This document shows positions 40,159 to 49,625 of a stretch of DNA of 64,000 nt, piece by piece. The position numbers and the translations under genes are program-made. Under the pieces are notes generated by a model, which saw only the letters and a program-made list of their open reading frames with translations, was not told the DNA's origin and searched no databases. The stretch spans positions 1 through 64,000 of the forward strand of contig JADJXM010000037.1 in assembly GCA_016715865.1 (NCBI GenBank), read 5' to 3'. Position 1 is the first letter of the stretch, and each line of letters starts with the position of its first letter. This DNA is from Acidobacteriota bacterium. Lineage in GTDB: Bacteria; Acidobacteriota; Blastocatellia; RBC074.

Positions 40159-41688
40159 TTATGATGAATGATCGACCTGGTCGCTGTTCAATTTCCTGTA
40201 GACACCGCGGAGCGCGCGGTAAATCCCGCGAAAAGCATCGTAGTATCTATCATACAATTGACGAGTGGATTTATCTGGAACGATCCTTTCGACGACCTCA
40301 AGATTCGCCTTGACCGCTTCGACTGAAGGGTAGATTCCGAGCCCGACCGCCGCCAGCAGCGAAGCTCCGACGGCGCCTGCTTCCTGTGGCCAGGCCGTGG
40401 ATTCAAGCGTACGGCCGGTAACATCGGCGATAATCTGAAGCCACGGGCGACCGCGCGCTCCGCCGCCGATCACCCTCAACGCTTCCGGTCGAAACTTGTA
40501 AAGCTCATCAGTCGATTCGAGGATCCAGCGCAGATTGTATGCAACACCTTCATAAATCGCCCTTGTCATCTGAGCGCGGGAGTGATTGGCGCCAAGATTG
40601 ATGAATCCCGCGCGCAAGCTATCGTTCGGCACGGGAGCCCTCTCACCATACATCCAGGGCGTGAAGATCAGGCCGTTGGCGCCAGGTGCAGTCCCTGAAA
40701 CTTCATTATCCATTCTACGGTATATTTCACTGCCTTCCTCCGATGCATCGTAAAGCTCTTTCGCTGCCCATTTCAGGCAGGCGCCCGCTGTCTCGGTTTC
40801 GCCGATCAAGAGCAGTTTCCCCGGATCAGCCGACTGAATCGATGCCATGCCGCGCCGGCCAGTGACCCGCCGCTGCGTAACGATTCCGACGAAACCCGAT
40901 GTCCCGATCGAAAGATGACCATCGCCCTCTCCGACAGCGCCGGAACCGACAGCGGCAGTCATGGCATCCCCTGATCCGGCAATAACCGGAGTGCCTTCGA
41001 GCAGACCGAGGTGTGCGGCCGCCTGGGCAGTCAATCCCCCGACCTTCTCTGTCGACTGAACCAGTTCAGGGAATTTTCTCCGATCCACGCCCATAAACTT
41101 CATCAACGCTTTGTCCCAGTTTTTCGACTTCAGATTGAAAAACCCCGTCACACTGGCATTACCCCATTCACATACGAGGCTTCCTGTCGCGCGGAACAGA
41201 AGGTAACCGCCCGCATCCATGAGCGTCGCCGTCCGGCCAAGCAAATCCGGCGCATGCCGCTTGAGCCATAAATATTTCGGCAGAAAATCCTTTCCCGTCA
41301 GCGACGCGCCGAGCAATGTGGCGAAAATTCGCTCACCTCCGAAACGGCGCATCAACCGAGTCGCTTCATCCGCAGCACGCCCGTCAAGCCAGCTCATGCT
41401 TCGCCCAATGAGGCACGAATTCTCATCCAGACAGATGACATTGAGCATCTGATTTGAAAACGCGAGCCCGAGCACCGCATCGGCCCCAACACCGCTCTTT
41501 TCAAGCACTGCACGACACGTGGTCCCGATCGCCCGCCACCAGTCTTCAGGATCCTGTTCAGCCCAGTGAGGCCGCGGATAGTAGACCGGATAGCTTTCAG
41601 AAGCAGTCGCGATGACGCGCCCCTCCGACGTCGTCATGACAGCCTTCGTCTGCGTTGTCCCAACATCGAATGCCAACAGATAAGCCAT
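40159..41688 (-). CDS. xylB: FGGY carbohydrate kinase, xylulokinase type
   Basis: 509 residues. The N-terminal phosphate-binding motif is LAFDVGTTQTKAVM; FGGY-family segments are SWLDGRAADEATRL, IAGSGDAMTAAVGSGAV and GGGARGRPWLQIIADVTG. Xylulokinase is the best match, but related FGGY kinases act on other pentuloses. It phosphorylates a ketose in the cytoplasm. No xylose isomerase is nearby. It reads into the PLP-lyase gene and may be co-transcribed with it. Confidence 0.82.
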   Translation of the reverse strand: MAYLLAFDVGTTQTKAVMTTSEGRVIATASESYPVYYPRPHWAEQDPEDWWRAIGTTCRAVLEKSGVGADAVLGLAFSNQMLNVICLDENSCLIGRSMSWLDGRAADEATRLMRRFGGERIFATLLGASLTGKDFLPKYLWLKRHAPDLLGRTATLMDAGGYLLFRATGSLVCEWGNASVTGFFNLKSKNWDKALMKFMGVDRRKFPELVQSTEKVGGLTAQAAAHLGLLEGTPVIAGSGDAMTAAVGSGAVGEGDGHLSIGTSGFVGIVTQRRVTGRRGMASIQSADPGKLLLIGETETAGACLKWAAKELYDASEEGSEIYRRMDNEVSGTAPGANGLIFTPWMYGERAPVPNDSLRAGFINLGANHSRAQMTRAIYEGVAYNLRWILESTDELYKFRPEALRVIGGGARGRPWLQIIADVTGRTLESTAWPQEAGAVGASLLAAVGLGIYPSVEAVKANLEVVERIVPDKSTRQLYDRYYDAFRGIYRALRGVYRKLNSDQVDHSS

Positions 41689-41754
41689 ATCAATAGCCTT
41701 CTTACACTTCTTATTCTTTGTGTTTCCTTCGTGTTACTGCTCTGAAAATGGTCT

Positions 41755-41828
41755 GTATTATCTCTGTGATCTCTGTGACTCAGTGGTTTAATCTCACCAC
41801 TGAGTCACAGAGATCACAGAGATAATAC
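41755..41828. repeat. Perfect 33-bp inverted repeat (hairpin E)
   Basis: The left arm (41755-41787) begins GTATTATCTCTGTGATCTCT and the right arm (41796-41828) is its exact reverse complement, with only 8 bases between. It lies between the 3' end of the histidine kinase and the start of the xylulokinase-type gene. The upstream TTCCTTCGTGTTAC (41724-41737) resembles the CACGAAG words of element C. Confidence 0.88.
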
Positions 41829-41898
41829 GGGACTTTTTCATCTTCGGTGGAGTGCCGAAGGCTCAGGTTTAACTTAATGGATGATTTTCCGCGTTAAA

Positions 41899-43326
41899 TC
41901 AGGAGGGCTTTTTCAGGACTATCTCCACTTCAAAACCCGCCGGCTTCAAATTCCTCGCTATCACGCTTCCCTGACAGGCCTCGACGCAGGTTTTAACAAT
42001 CGCAAGACCCAGGCCCGCCCCGCCTGTCTGTCGCGACCGGTGCGATTCAAACCGATGGAACGGATCGAAGAGCCTGTCTGTTTCCGATTCAGGTACGCCC
42101 GGGCCACTGTCTGAGACCTTCAGGCTGATGTTGTCGCCCTGGGCTTTCGCCGTCACTCGAATTGGACCGGCCTCGCCCGCATACCTGACAGAGTTGCGTA
42201 TCAGATTTGCTAACGCGCGGCTGAGCAGACCGGGCTCGGCCATCGCCATCAGTTCACGATCGACCTCAACCTCAATCTTCTGACCATCAGTCACTTCCCG
42301 CGCCAGTACATCTTCAATCAGGCTGTGCAGCTTGATGCGCTGTAATTCAATCGGAGTCGACTTCAAACCGGCTTTGGCATAGGCGAGCAGCTCGCTGACC
42401 AGGTCCGACATGAGCCGGACCTCTTCCTGCGCATCCGCAACATAAGCGCGGTTTTTGGGATCGACTCGCTCCTCCAGGATTCCCAGCGCCAGCTGCATTC
42501 GCGCAAGAGGCGAATTGAGTTCGTGCGAAATATCACCCAGAAACCTCTTCTGCCCGGTGACATAGCCCGACAGGCGCATGGCAAGATGATTGACCGCCCG
42601 TCCGAGCCGCCCCAGCTCATCCCTCCGCCCTTCATCGACACGCACATCGAATCTCTCTTCGGCGATCTGTTCCGTAGCGGACGTCATCTGCTTGATGGTC
42701 CGCGTCAGACTTCGCACGAATGGAAACCAGAGCAGGGCAGAAAGCCCAAGAATGGTGACAATCATAACCACCCACGGCGTCGGGTCGAAGAACAAACCGC
42801 GACCGGTCATCGAATCCGACACGGCAAGCAGAGTCGATCGAACCGGCTCAGATGAGCCTTTCTCATATACAGGCACTCGCACTCCGACCCAATACCGTGT
42901 CGGATTCGATGTCCTGGTCGAAAAGATCGGCTGCCTGCGACGGGGAAAACCCTGTCTTCTGGATGATGTCCGTTGAGACCCGCCTGACCATGATGCCGAC
43001 CGGCGCACTATCGCCTTTATCTCGTCAGGCAAAGTGATATCTTTTCCAGCCAGTTGCACACCGTCAATCGAATAGAGCAGAAAATCCACCTGATAGATTT
43101 CGGAGTATCGATCGAGAATCGCATCCCGATCTCCCTTCGTCTGATCGTTCATTTCAAGCGTCATCATTTGAGCAATCACATCGATGCGCATGCCGGATTC
43201 GCCGCGTATCGGCGAATCCGGCGCCAGGCGAAACTGAAAATTGAAAAAGACCAGCATAACCGCGCCCAGCACGATCAGATTCAAAAAGAACCAGAGCAGG
43301 ATTTTAGTGTACAGAGAAAAACGCAT
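41899..43326 (-). CDS. Sensor histidine kinase (CpxA-like)
   Basis: 475 residues. First membrane helix at about 9-30 (ILLWFFLNLIVLGAVMLVFF), a periplasmic sensor of about 150 residues containing an unusually Arg/Ser-rich loop (near 108-135), second helix at about 184-203, HAMP, then the phospho-acceptor H268 in GDISHELNSPLARM. The ATPase domain has the N box NLIRNSVRYA and G box DSGPGVP, then GGAGLGLAIV. It phosphorylates the response regulator encoded 18 bases upstream. The Spy/CpxP-like neighbour suggests an envelope-stress signal. Confidence 0.92.
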   Translation of the reverse strand: MRFSLYTKILLWFFLNLIVLGAVMLVFFNFQFRLAPDSPIRGESGMRIDVIAQMMTLEMNDQTKGDRDAILDRYSEIYQVDFLLYSIDGVQLAGKDITLPDEIKAIVRRSASWSGGSQRTSSRRQGFPRRRQPIFSTRTSNPTRYWVGVRVPVYEKGSSEPVRSTLLAVSDSMTGRGLFFDPTPWVVMIVTILGLSALLWFPFVRSLTRTIKQMTSATEQIAEERFDVRVDEGRRDELGRLGRAVNHLAMRLSGYVTGQKRFLGDISHELNSPLARMQLALGILEERVDPKNRAYVADAQEEVRLMSDLVSELLAYAKAGLKSTPIELQRIKLHSLIEDVLAREVTDGQKIEVEVDRELMAMAEPGLLSRALANLIRNSVRYAGEAGPIRVTAKAQGDNISLKVSDSGPGVPESETDRLFDPFHRFESHRSRQTGGAGLGLAIVKTCVEACQGSVIARNLKPAGFEVEIVLKKPS

Positions 43327-43344
43327 CGTAATCCAATCGCCCTT

Positions 43345-44100
43345 TCAGACTTCCTCGGGCTTTCTCATCAACATATAGCCGGCCGATCTGACGGTTTTTA
43401 TATATTTGGGCTTTTTCGCATCGTCATCCAGCTTTCGGCGCAGGCTCGAGATATGAACGTCGATCGAACGATCGAAAACCTCATAATCTCTTCCACTGAT
43501 CTCATCCAGCAACCGGTCGCGGCTCATAACACGATCGGCTGCGCGAGCCAGGCAGACCAGCAGGTCGAATTCGACCGGAGTCAGACTCAACGCTCGATTG
43601 CCCAGAAACACCTGCCGCGATGCCTGATTGATCCGCAGATCGCTGATCACAATGTCGTCAGCTTCATTCGCTGCCTGAGTCTGATTTGTCGTCAGCGTCG
43701 ATCGACGGGTAACAGCGCGCAAGCGTGCGAGCAACTCGCGCGTCGAGAACGTCTTTGGCAGATAGTCATCAGCGCCGATCTCGAGCCCGACTATCCGGTC
43801 CGACTCGTCACCCAATGCAGTCAGCATGAGCACCGGCACTGTAGATGACTGGCGAATACGGCGCAGTACTTCGAATCCGTCCATCCCCGGCAGCATGATA
43901 TCCAGTATCACCGCCTGATACTCTTCGCTCAGTACTTTCTCCAGGCCGCTCGGGCCGGTCTGCGCGCTTTCGACCTCATATCCCATCGGCTCCAGATAAT
44001 CCTTCACCAGGCGACACAGCTTCGGATCGTCGTCTATGATCAATATTCTGATTTTTGAATAGTTCTCAGTCTCCATCGCTACCTGACTGTTCATTTTCAT
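43345..44100 (-). CDS. OmpR-family response regulator (CpxR-like)
   Basis: 251 residues. Receiver domain with the acidic pocket IIDDDPKL, phospho-acceptor D67 (VILDIMLPG) and switch Lys in YLPKTF, where most relatives have PKPF. The C-terminal winged helix (VFDRSIDVHISSLRRKL, then YIKTVRSAGYML) binds DNA. It forms an operon with the kinase gene and is transcribed divergently from the Spy/CpxP-like gene; the gap holds a palindromic candidate operator. Confidence 0.93.
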   Translation of the reverse strand: MKMNSQVAMETENYSKIRILIIDDDPKLCRLVKDYLEPMGYEVESAQTGPSGLEKVLSEEYQAVILDIMLPGMDGFEVLRRIRQSSTVPVLMLTALGDESDRIVGLEIGADDYLPKTFSTRELLARLRAVTRRSTLTTNQTQAANEADDIVISDLRINQASRQVFLGNRALSLTPVEFDLLVCLARAADRVMSRDRLLDEISGRDYEVFDRSIDVHISSLRRKLDDDAKKPKYIKTVRSAGYMLMRKPEEV

Positions 44101-44125
44101 TGCTTCAATCGATGCCCGAACAACA

Positions 44126-44166
44126 GTTTACAACCGCTCGATTGTAAAGACAGCAGTCTTTACAAT
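44126..44166. promoter_or_regulatory. Candidate CpxR-like operator in the divergent region
   Basis: ATTGTAAAG-ACAGCAGT-CTTTACAAT (44141-44166) is a perfect 9-bp inverted repeat, and a further half-site GTTTACAA lies at 44126-44133, so TTTAC occurs twice spaced by 32 bases, three turns of DNA. The E. coli CpxR box is built of GTAAA words. The position, between the regulator operon and the Spy/CpxP-like gene, supports autoregulation. A GGTAAAGTAA stretch at 44215-44224 may add a site. Confidence 0.6.
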
Positions 44167-44301
44167 CCCTTAACAAAAAACCTGCCTGCCTGAATAAATC
44201 CTTAACCTTTGTCCGGTAAAGTAACACTCGACGGCAATAGATGGAATGATCACAAGCGTGAACAACCGGCCGTCAGCTATAAAACGGATGAGGAGGAAGA
44301 T

Positions 44302-44811
<510 letters not shown>

Positions 44812-44837
44812 TCCGGCTGAATCCATCAGCGGGTGAA

Positions 44838-44875
44838 AAAAGGCTCCGGGAATTATGATATTCCCGGAGCCTTTT
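44838..44875 (+). terminator. Rho-independent-type terminator after the Spy/CpxP-like gene
   Basis: AAAAGGCTCCGGGAA (44838-44852) and TTCCCGGAGCCTTTT (44861-44875) form a perfect 15-bp stem with an 8-base loop. The 3' arm ends in CTTTTAAA and the 5' arm begins with an A-run, so it can work in both directions. Confidence 0.85.
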
Positions 44876-44985
44876 AAACGTTGAAGCCTTGCAGGTTCAT
44901 GATATTTCGTGATAACGCTATGCAGTCATCGGATAAATATGATACGTCATATTATGAGCAATCTTTCAATAAAATGAGAGGCGTT

Positions 44986-45477
44986 ATGAAAATCTTAAAA
45001 TGGATCGGAATCGGAATTATTGTCATACTCGCCTGTATTCAGGTGGTTCGACCGGATCGAACAAACCCGGCTGTCGATCGCGGCAAAACTATGCAGGCAA
45101 ACGCTCAGGTGCCACCTGAGGTTCAGGCGATCTTTGAGCGATCATGTTACGACTGCCACTCCAATCAGACCAAATGGCCCTGGTATACCAATGTCGCTCC
45201 TGTTTCCTGGTTCGTCGCCGATCACGTCAAGGATGGCCGTGAAGAACTGTCCTTTTCAGAATGGGGCGCCTATCCTCCCAAAAAGGCCGATCATAAACTC
45301 GAAGAGATCTGTGAAATGGTTGAAAAAGGCGAAATGCCGCTCGAATCCTATCTGATCCTGCACAGCGGCGCCAAACTTTCAGAACAGGACAAACAGACGC
45401 TCTGCAATTGGACTAAAGCGGAACGGGCCCGCATGGCAGTTGCCAAATTGGATCACGAAAATAATGATGATAAATAA
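44986..45477 (+). CDS. Haem-binding domain protein (c-type CxxCH)
   Basis: 163 residues from the ATG at 44986 (GAGAGG just upstream); longer in-frame starts at 44881 or 44920 are possible. A single N-terminal helix (IGIGIIVILACIQVVR) anchors or exports it. The covalent haem motif is CYDCHSNQTKWPWYTNVAPV, the hallmark of the Haem_bd family, with a distal Met candidate in KGEMPLESYL. The predicted place is the periplasmic face of the membrane. Electron transfer or haem sensing is inferred. Confidence 0.85.
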   Translation: MKILKWIGIGIIVILACIQVVRPDRTNPAVDRGKTMQANAQVPPEVQAIFERSCYDCHSNQTKWPWYTNVAPVSWFVADHVKDGREELSFSEWGAYPPKKADHKLEEICEMVEKGEMPLESYLILHSGAKLSEQDKQTLCNWTKAERARMAVAKLDHENNDDK

Positions 45478-45479
45478 TC

Positions 45480-45905
45480 ATGAATGCCAGTAATAAAGAG
45501 CTTAAGAAAGGTTATCAGCAAAGCCACAGGCCGATGGGGGTATACCAGATCAGAAATCTCGTCAACGAAAAGGCTCTGATCGGGAAAAGTCTCGATCTCC
45601 CTGGAGTACTCAACCGGTATCGCTTTCAACTCCAAATGGGCAGCCATCCGAACAAGGCACTTCAGGCCGACTGGCAGGAGTTTGGAGCCGATAACTTCGC
45701 ATTTGAAATCCTCGATGAGCTCACCCCTCGTGAAAATCCTGGTTACGACTACAAGGAAGATCTCGAGCTTCTCGAAAGGATGTGGCTGGATAACCTGCGG
45801 CCATTTGACGATCGCGGGTATAATCAGAAACCCGAAAGCACCGACGAAAAGCTGTGGCGAATCGCTCGAAACCGTTTGAAAAATCGGGATGACGATCCGG
45901 AATAA
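45480..45905 (+). CDS. GIY-YIG nuclease-domain protein
   Basis: 141 residues starting 3 bases after the haem-protein stop. The GIY-YIG module appears as MGVYQIRNLV then ALIGKSLD, with the conserved Arg in LNRYRFQLQ and a catalytic Glu candidate in DLELLERMWL. This is a standalone domain without an obvious DNA-binding partner, cytoplasmic by prediction. Such small proteins occur in DNA repair, mobile elements and unknown roles. Confidence 0.75.
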   Translation: MNASNKELKKGYQQSHRPMGVYQIRNLVNEKALIGKSLDLPGVLNRYRFQLQMGSHPNKALQADWQEFGADNFAFEILDELTPRENPGYDYKEDLELLERMWLDNLRPFDDRGYNQKPESTDEKLWRIARNRLKNRDDDPE

Positions 45906-45942
45906 ATAAAACTCTCGATAATATTTTCTTCAGGCGCCCGTC

Positions 45943-46770
45943 ATGACAAACCAGGAACTCTTTCTCTTCTCTGACTTGAGCCTCTCCCGGCGCCTGGAGC
46001 GCACCGAAGGGCTGAGCAGCGTCGCCTATATCGAGGCAAGAGCGCAGACCAGCCCCGAAACAGGCGCACAATGGTTCGAAGTCGCCGGCACACTGTGCAT
46101 GTTCGATGGAAAAGATTCTCCGCTGACTCAATCATTCGGGCTCGGAATATTCGAGCCGGTCTCTGAAGACGATATTCAGAATATCGAAGACTTTTACAGC
46201 GTTCGCGGCTCGGCGGTCAATCATGAAGTCAGCCCTCTTGCCGACGCATCTGTGTTCGATCTGCTCTACGATCGCAGATACAAACCCATAGAGTTCACCA
46301 GCGTCATGTTTCGCCAGATCGGTCCAGCGTCACAGGATTCCCAGATAAACGACCACGGAATCAGCGTCAGGGTTATCGATCCGAATGAAGCCGATGCATG
46401 GGCGAAAACATCAGCCGAGGGGTGGAGCGAATTTCTGGAATACGCTCATTTGATGTACGATCTCGCCCTTCTCACTGCCAAAAGGCCCGGTGGCATGTGT
46501 TTCATCGCCGAAAAGGAAGGTCAGCCGATTGCCACCGGCGCAATGAGCATTCACGATGGGGTCGCTCTTCTGGCCGGAGCCAGCACGATCCCCTCGATGA
46601 GACAACTCGGAGCGCAAAATGCCCTGCTCAACAGCCGCCTTCAATATGCGGCCGAACATGGCTGCGATATCGCCATGATGTGCGCCCTGCCGGGCAGCGC
46701 ATCTCAGCGGAACGCCGAGAGAAACGGATTTCGCATCGCCTATACCCGCACAAAATGGTCACGGTCCTAG
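45943..46770 (+). CDS. GNAT family N-acetyltransferase (two-part)
   Basis: 275 residues. The first half resembles a degenerate GNAT domain. The second half has the acetyl-CoA-type segment GASTIPSMRQLGAQNALLNS and the tail CALPGSASQRNAERNGFRIA. The usual R/Q-x-x-G-x-G/A loop is present as MRQLGAQ. The substrate is unknown. It is followed 19 bases later by a nitrilase and then a PhoD-like gene, probably one operon. Confidence 0.75.
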   Translation: MTNQELFLFSDLSLSRRLERTEGLSSVAYIEARAQTSPETGAQWFEVAGTLCMFDGKDSPLTQSFGLGIFEPVSEDDIQNIEDFYSVRGSAVNHEVSPLADASVFDLLYDRRYKPIEFTSVMFRQIGPASQDSQINDHGISVRVIDPNEADAWAKTSAEGWSEFLEYAHLMYDLALLTAKRPGGMCFIAEKEGQPIATGAMSIHDGVALLAGASTIPSMRQLGAQNALLNSRLQYAAEHGCDIAMMCALPGSASQRNAERNGFRIAYTRTKWSRS

Positions 46771-46789
46771 ATCGGAATCGGCGGTTGCC

Positions 46790-47752
46790 ATGAAGAAAAT
46801 TCGAGTTGCTTCAGTTCAGTTTCAACACTCTCCCGGTGATAAGTCATTCAATCTGGATGTTGTTCGAAAGTTCGTTCAACAGGCAGCCGAACAGGATGTC
46901 AGGATGATCGCCTTTCCCGAAATGTGCATTACAGGCTACTGGCACGTTAGAAATCTTACGCGCGAAGATATCGAATTGCTCGCCGAGCCGATCCCAGCCG
47001 GACCATCCACTGAATTATTGCACTCTCTTTCGTCCACATATGGCATGACGATCGGTGCCGGCCTGATCGAACGAACCGATGACGGCTCGCTTTACAATAG
47101 TTACGTCGTCGCCATGCCTGACGGAACTACGGCTCGTCACCGCAAAATCCATGCATTTATCAGCCCCTACATCAATTCCGGCAATCAGTACACCGTCTTC
47201 GACACGCCCCATGGATGGCGCGTCGGGGTTCTGACCTGCTATGACAACAACATCATCGAAAACGCCAGGATCACGGCCTTGATGGGAGCCGAAATCCTTC
47301 TCGCACCGCATCAGACAGGCGGATGCAGATCCCGCAGTCCTCGCGCCATGGGGCGGATCGATCCGGAATTGTGGTATCGCCGAAATGATAATCCTGAAGC
47401 GATCGAATCAGAGCTTCGCGGACCAAAGGGGCGCGGCTGGCTCATGCGGTGGCTGCCTTCAAGAGCACACGACAACGGCATGTTTCTCGTCTTCAGCAAT
47501 GGCGTCGGAATCGACGATGACGAAGTACGAACCGGAAATGCCATGATCCTCGATCCATACGGTGAAATCCTGATTGAGACAGACAAGGCGGGAGACGACA
47601 TGGTGATCGCCGACCTCGATGCAGATGAGCTTACGACATCCTCCGGTCAACGCTGGCTCAAGGCGCGCAGGCCGGATCTGTACACGAAATTGACTGAGGC
47701 CACCGGACGTGAAATCGAGATGCGAATAGTCAGATTCGGGGAGGACGAATGA
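46790..47752 (+). CDS. Nitrilase superfamily carbon-nitrogen hydrolase
   Basis: 320 residues. The catalytic triad is visible: Glu in AFPEMCITGYW, Lys in TARHRKIHAF and Cys in VGVLTCYDNN. It hydrolyses or transfers an amide or nitrile group in the cytoplasm; specificity is not readable. It overlaps the following PhoD-like gene by four bases (ATGA), so the two are translated together. Confidence 0.85.
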   Translation: MKKIRVASVQFQHSPGDKSFNLDVVRKFVQQAAEQDVRMIAFPEMCITGYWHVRNLTREDIELLAEPIPAGPSTELLHSLSSTYGMTIGAGLIERTDDGSLYNSYVVAMPDGTTARHRKIHAFISPYINSGNQYTVFDTPHGWRVGVLTCYDNNIIENARITALMGAEILLAPHQTGGCRSRSPRAMGRIDPELWYRRNDNPEAIESELRGPKGRGWLMRWLPSRAHDNGMFLVFSNGVGIDDDEVRTGNAMILDPYGEILIETDKAGDDMVIADLDADELTTSSGQRWLKARRPDLYTKLTEATGREIEMRIVRFGEDE

Positions 47753-49017
47753 AATTTGACCCTCTCAATCTGGGGCCCTGGATCGGTTGCGTTCGCTCAG
47801 ATCAGGCGATCATCAAATTCGGCATACAAGGCAACCCAACCTCATGGAGCCTGGCTTTGAGCACGGCTCTGGATGCACCCGGACGACTGATCAATCCGGT
47901 CATCTTTGAGCCGACTGATGTATCGGCTTGCGCCGAGCTCTTCATCCTGACATTCCATCTCAAAGGCGAGCCTCTGCGACCAGATACGCGATTCTTTTAC
48001 GCTCCGGTTCACGGCTCGCATGAAATCATCGACAAACAGGGTCGATTTACCACCTTCCCCGCAGAGGGCGCTCCAGCGTCGTTCAAATTCGCCTGCGCCG
48101 GAGACGCAAGTACCGGATCAAATGACGATGTCTTTACCCATATTTTTCGCGAAGACCCTCTCTTCTTCTGCCACCTCGGCGACCTTCATTACGCTGATAC
48201 AAACTCAGTTCAACTGAAACCTTATCTCGATAATTATCAGCGTGTATTTCGACAAAACCGGCAGGCTGAACTCTATCGAAATGTGCCTCTTGTCTACATG
48301 TGGGACGATCACGACTTTTGCGGAGAATCCAGCGACAGCACGGCATCGGGTCGCTCCGCCGCTCTCTCCGCCTATCGCCTTTGTGTTCCCAATTATATCG
48401 ATCATTCCACACCTGAAAGCCCCTTGTTTCAGGCCTTCACCATCGGCCGGGTACGTTTTCTTGTGACCGACACGCGTTCTGCCAGAGCTCCGCGGAAACT
48501 CACGGATGATCGCAATAAAACCATGCTCGGCGAGCTTCAGAAAGGCTGGCTTCTCGCGGAGCTAAGCGAAGCAAAAATCCGTTACCCGCTCGTTGTCTGG
48601 ATAAATTCAGTCCCATGGCTCGGCAAGCAAAAGAAAAATGAGGATTTCTGGACGGGCTACTCCGTCGAACGCGATGAAATCGGAGTGTTCATCGAAAACG
48701 AAGGCATCCGAAATCTATGTATGCTCAGCGCTGACATGCATCGCCTCGCCATAGATGACGGCTCCAACAATCATCCACCCACCGGCCGGGGCGGATTCCC
48801 CATTTTTCAGGCCGCGCCTCTTGATAAAGGCTGGTGGTCGAGACGCAAACGCAAGGGCGGCCCGTACAGTCACGGAGACAAGGCGGATAATCATCAGTAC
48901 GGCATCGTCTCGATTCTGGATGAAGGCGGCGATACCGTCACCGTCACCTGGCAGGGAATGCGCAAGCAATCGCCCATCAGGGATGTTCGCACCCTGACAT
49001 TCAGATCACCACGATGA
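47749..49017 (+). CDS. PhoD-like alkaline phosphatase/phosphodiesterase family protein
   Basis: 422 residues. PhoD-type metal-site motifs are FACAGDAS, CHLGDLHYAD, MWDDHDFCGES and a C-terminal LSADMHR. It lacks a recognisable signal peptide or Tat motif at its start, unlike secreted PhoD, so it may act inside the cell. Phosphodiester or phosphomonoester hydrolysis is expected. Overlap with the nitrilase gene suggests a shared, unknown pathway. Confidence 0.82.
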   Translation: MKFDPLNLGPWIGCVRSDQAIIKFGIQGNPTSWSLALSTALDAPGRLINPVIFEPTDVSACAELFILTFHLKGEPLRPDTRFFYAPVHGSHEIIDKQGRFTTFPAEGAPASFKFACAGDASTGSNDDVFTHIFREDPLFFCHLGDLHYADTNSVQLKPYLDNYQRVFRQNRQAELYRNVPLVYMWDDHDFCGESSDSTASGRSAALSAYRLCVPNYIDHSTPESPLFQAFTIGRVRFLVTDTRSARAPRKLTDDRNKTMLGELQKGWLLAELSEAKIRYPLVVWINSVPWLGKQKKNEDFWTGYSVERDEIGVFIENEGIRNLCMLSADMHRLAIDDGSNNHPPTGRGGFPIFQAAPLDKGWWSRRKRKGGPYSHGDKADNHQYGIVSILDEGGDTVTVTWQGMRKQSPIRDVRTLTFRSPR

Positions 49018-49059
49018 ACCTCTGGTATCGGTATTTGTGAAGAGTGATTGAAACTGTTC

Positions 49060-49587
49060 ATGCTCAAAGATCTACTTTCATCTTATAACGGAAAGCACGT
49101 CAGCACGCTCGAAGAGATCCTTTCGAACGTCCAACCTGTAAAATCCGTTATCAATGAGCTCATTTCTCTGACAACCGATCAGGACCATAAGATCCAGACC
49201 GGATCGACATGGCTGCTCAAAAACTGGGCAGAAAGAGGGGTTGAGTTTTCCGGCCCCCAGCTCAAAGCGCTTTTCGCCTCCCTGCCCGACGTCATTTTCT
49301 GGGAGGCGAAACTGCATATCTGCCAGACATTGCCGCACATTCGAATACCAAAGGACTGCGACAAAATCCTGCTCTGGTTCCTCGATCGCTGCCTTAAGGA
49401 TGAGAACAAATACCTTAGAGCGTGGGCCTATAACGGATTTTATGAGTTATCATGCCATTTTCCGGCATATAATAATCACGTTTCGCGGATTCTTGATGAA
49501 GGTGACGCCGAGAAGACTGCCGCAGTCAAGGCGCGAATCCGAATTATCCGTAAATTGATGAATAAGCATTCATCCAGACGAAATTAA
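49060..49587 (+). CDS. HEAT-like helical repeat protein, unknown function
   Basis: 175 residues from the ATG at 49060; a TTG at 49048 is possible. All-helical with the pattern TGSTWLLKNWAERG, IFWEAKLHICQTLPHIRIP, and KYLRAWAYNGFYELSCHFPA, as in short HEAT-repeat scaffolds. No catalytic motif. I do not recognise the specific family. A separate small gene between PhoD and the zinc-ribbon gene, visibly more AT-rich than upstream. Confidence 0.6.
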   Translation: MLKDLLSSYNGKHVSTLEEILSNVQPVKSVINELISLTTDQDHKIQTGSTWLLKNWAERGVEFSGPQLKALFASLPDVIFWEAKLHICQTLPHIRIPKDCDKILLWFLDRCLKDENKYLRAWAYNGFYELSCHFPAYNNHVSRILDEGDAEKTAAVKARIRIIRKLMNKHSSRRN

Positions 49588-49625
49588 AGAGAGTTCATCT
49601 GTCCCGGATGAACAGGAAATCGACC

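Noticed and set aside
43054..43848. 264-residue plus-strand frame
   Set aside because: Runs antisense across the kinase and response-regulator genes, both of which have full sets of motifs.
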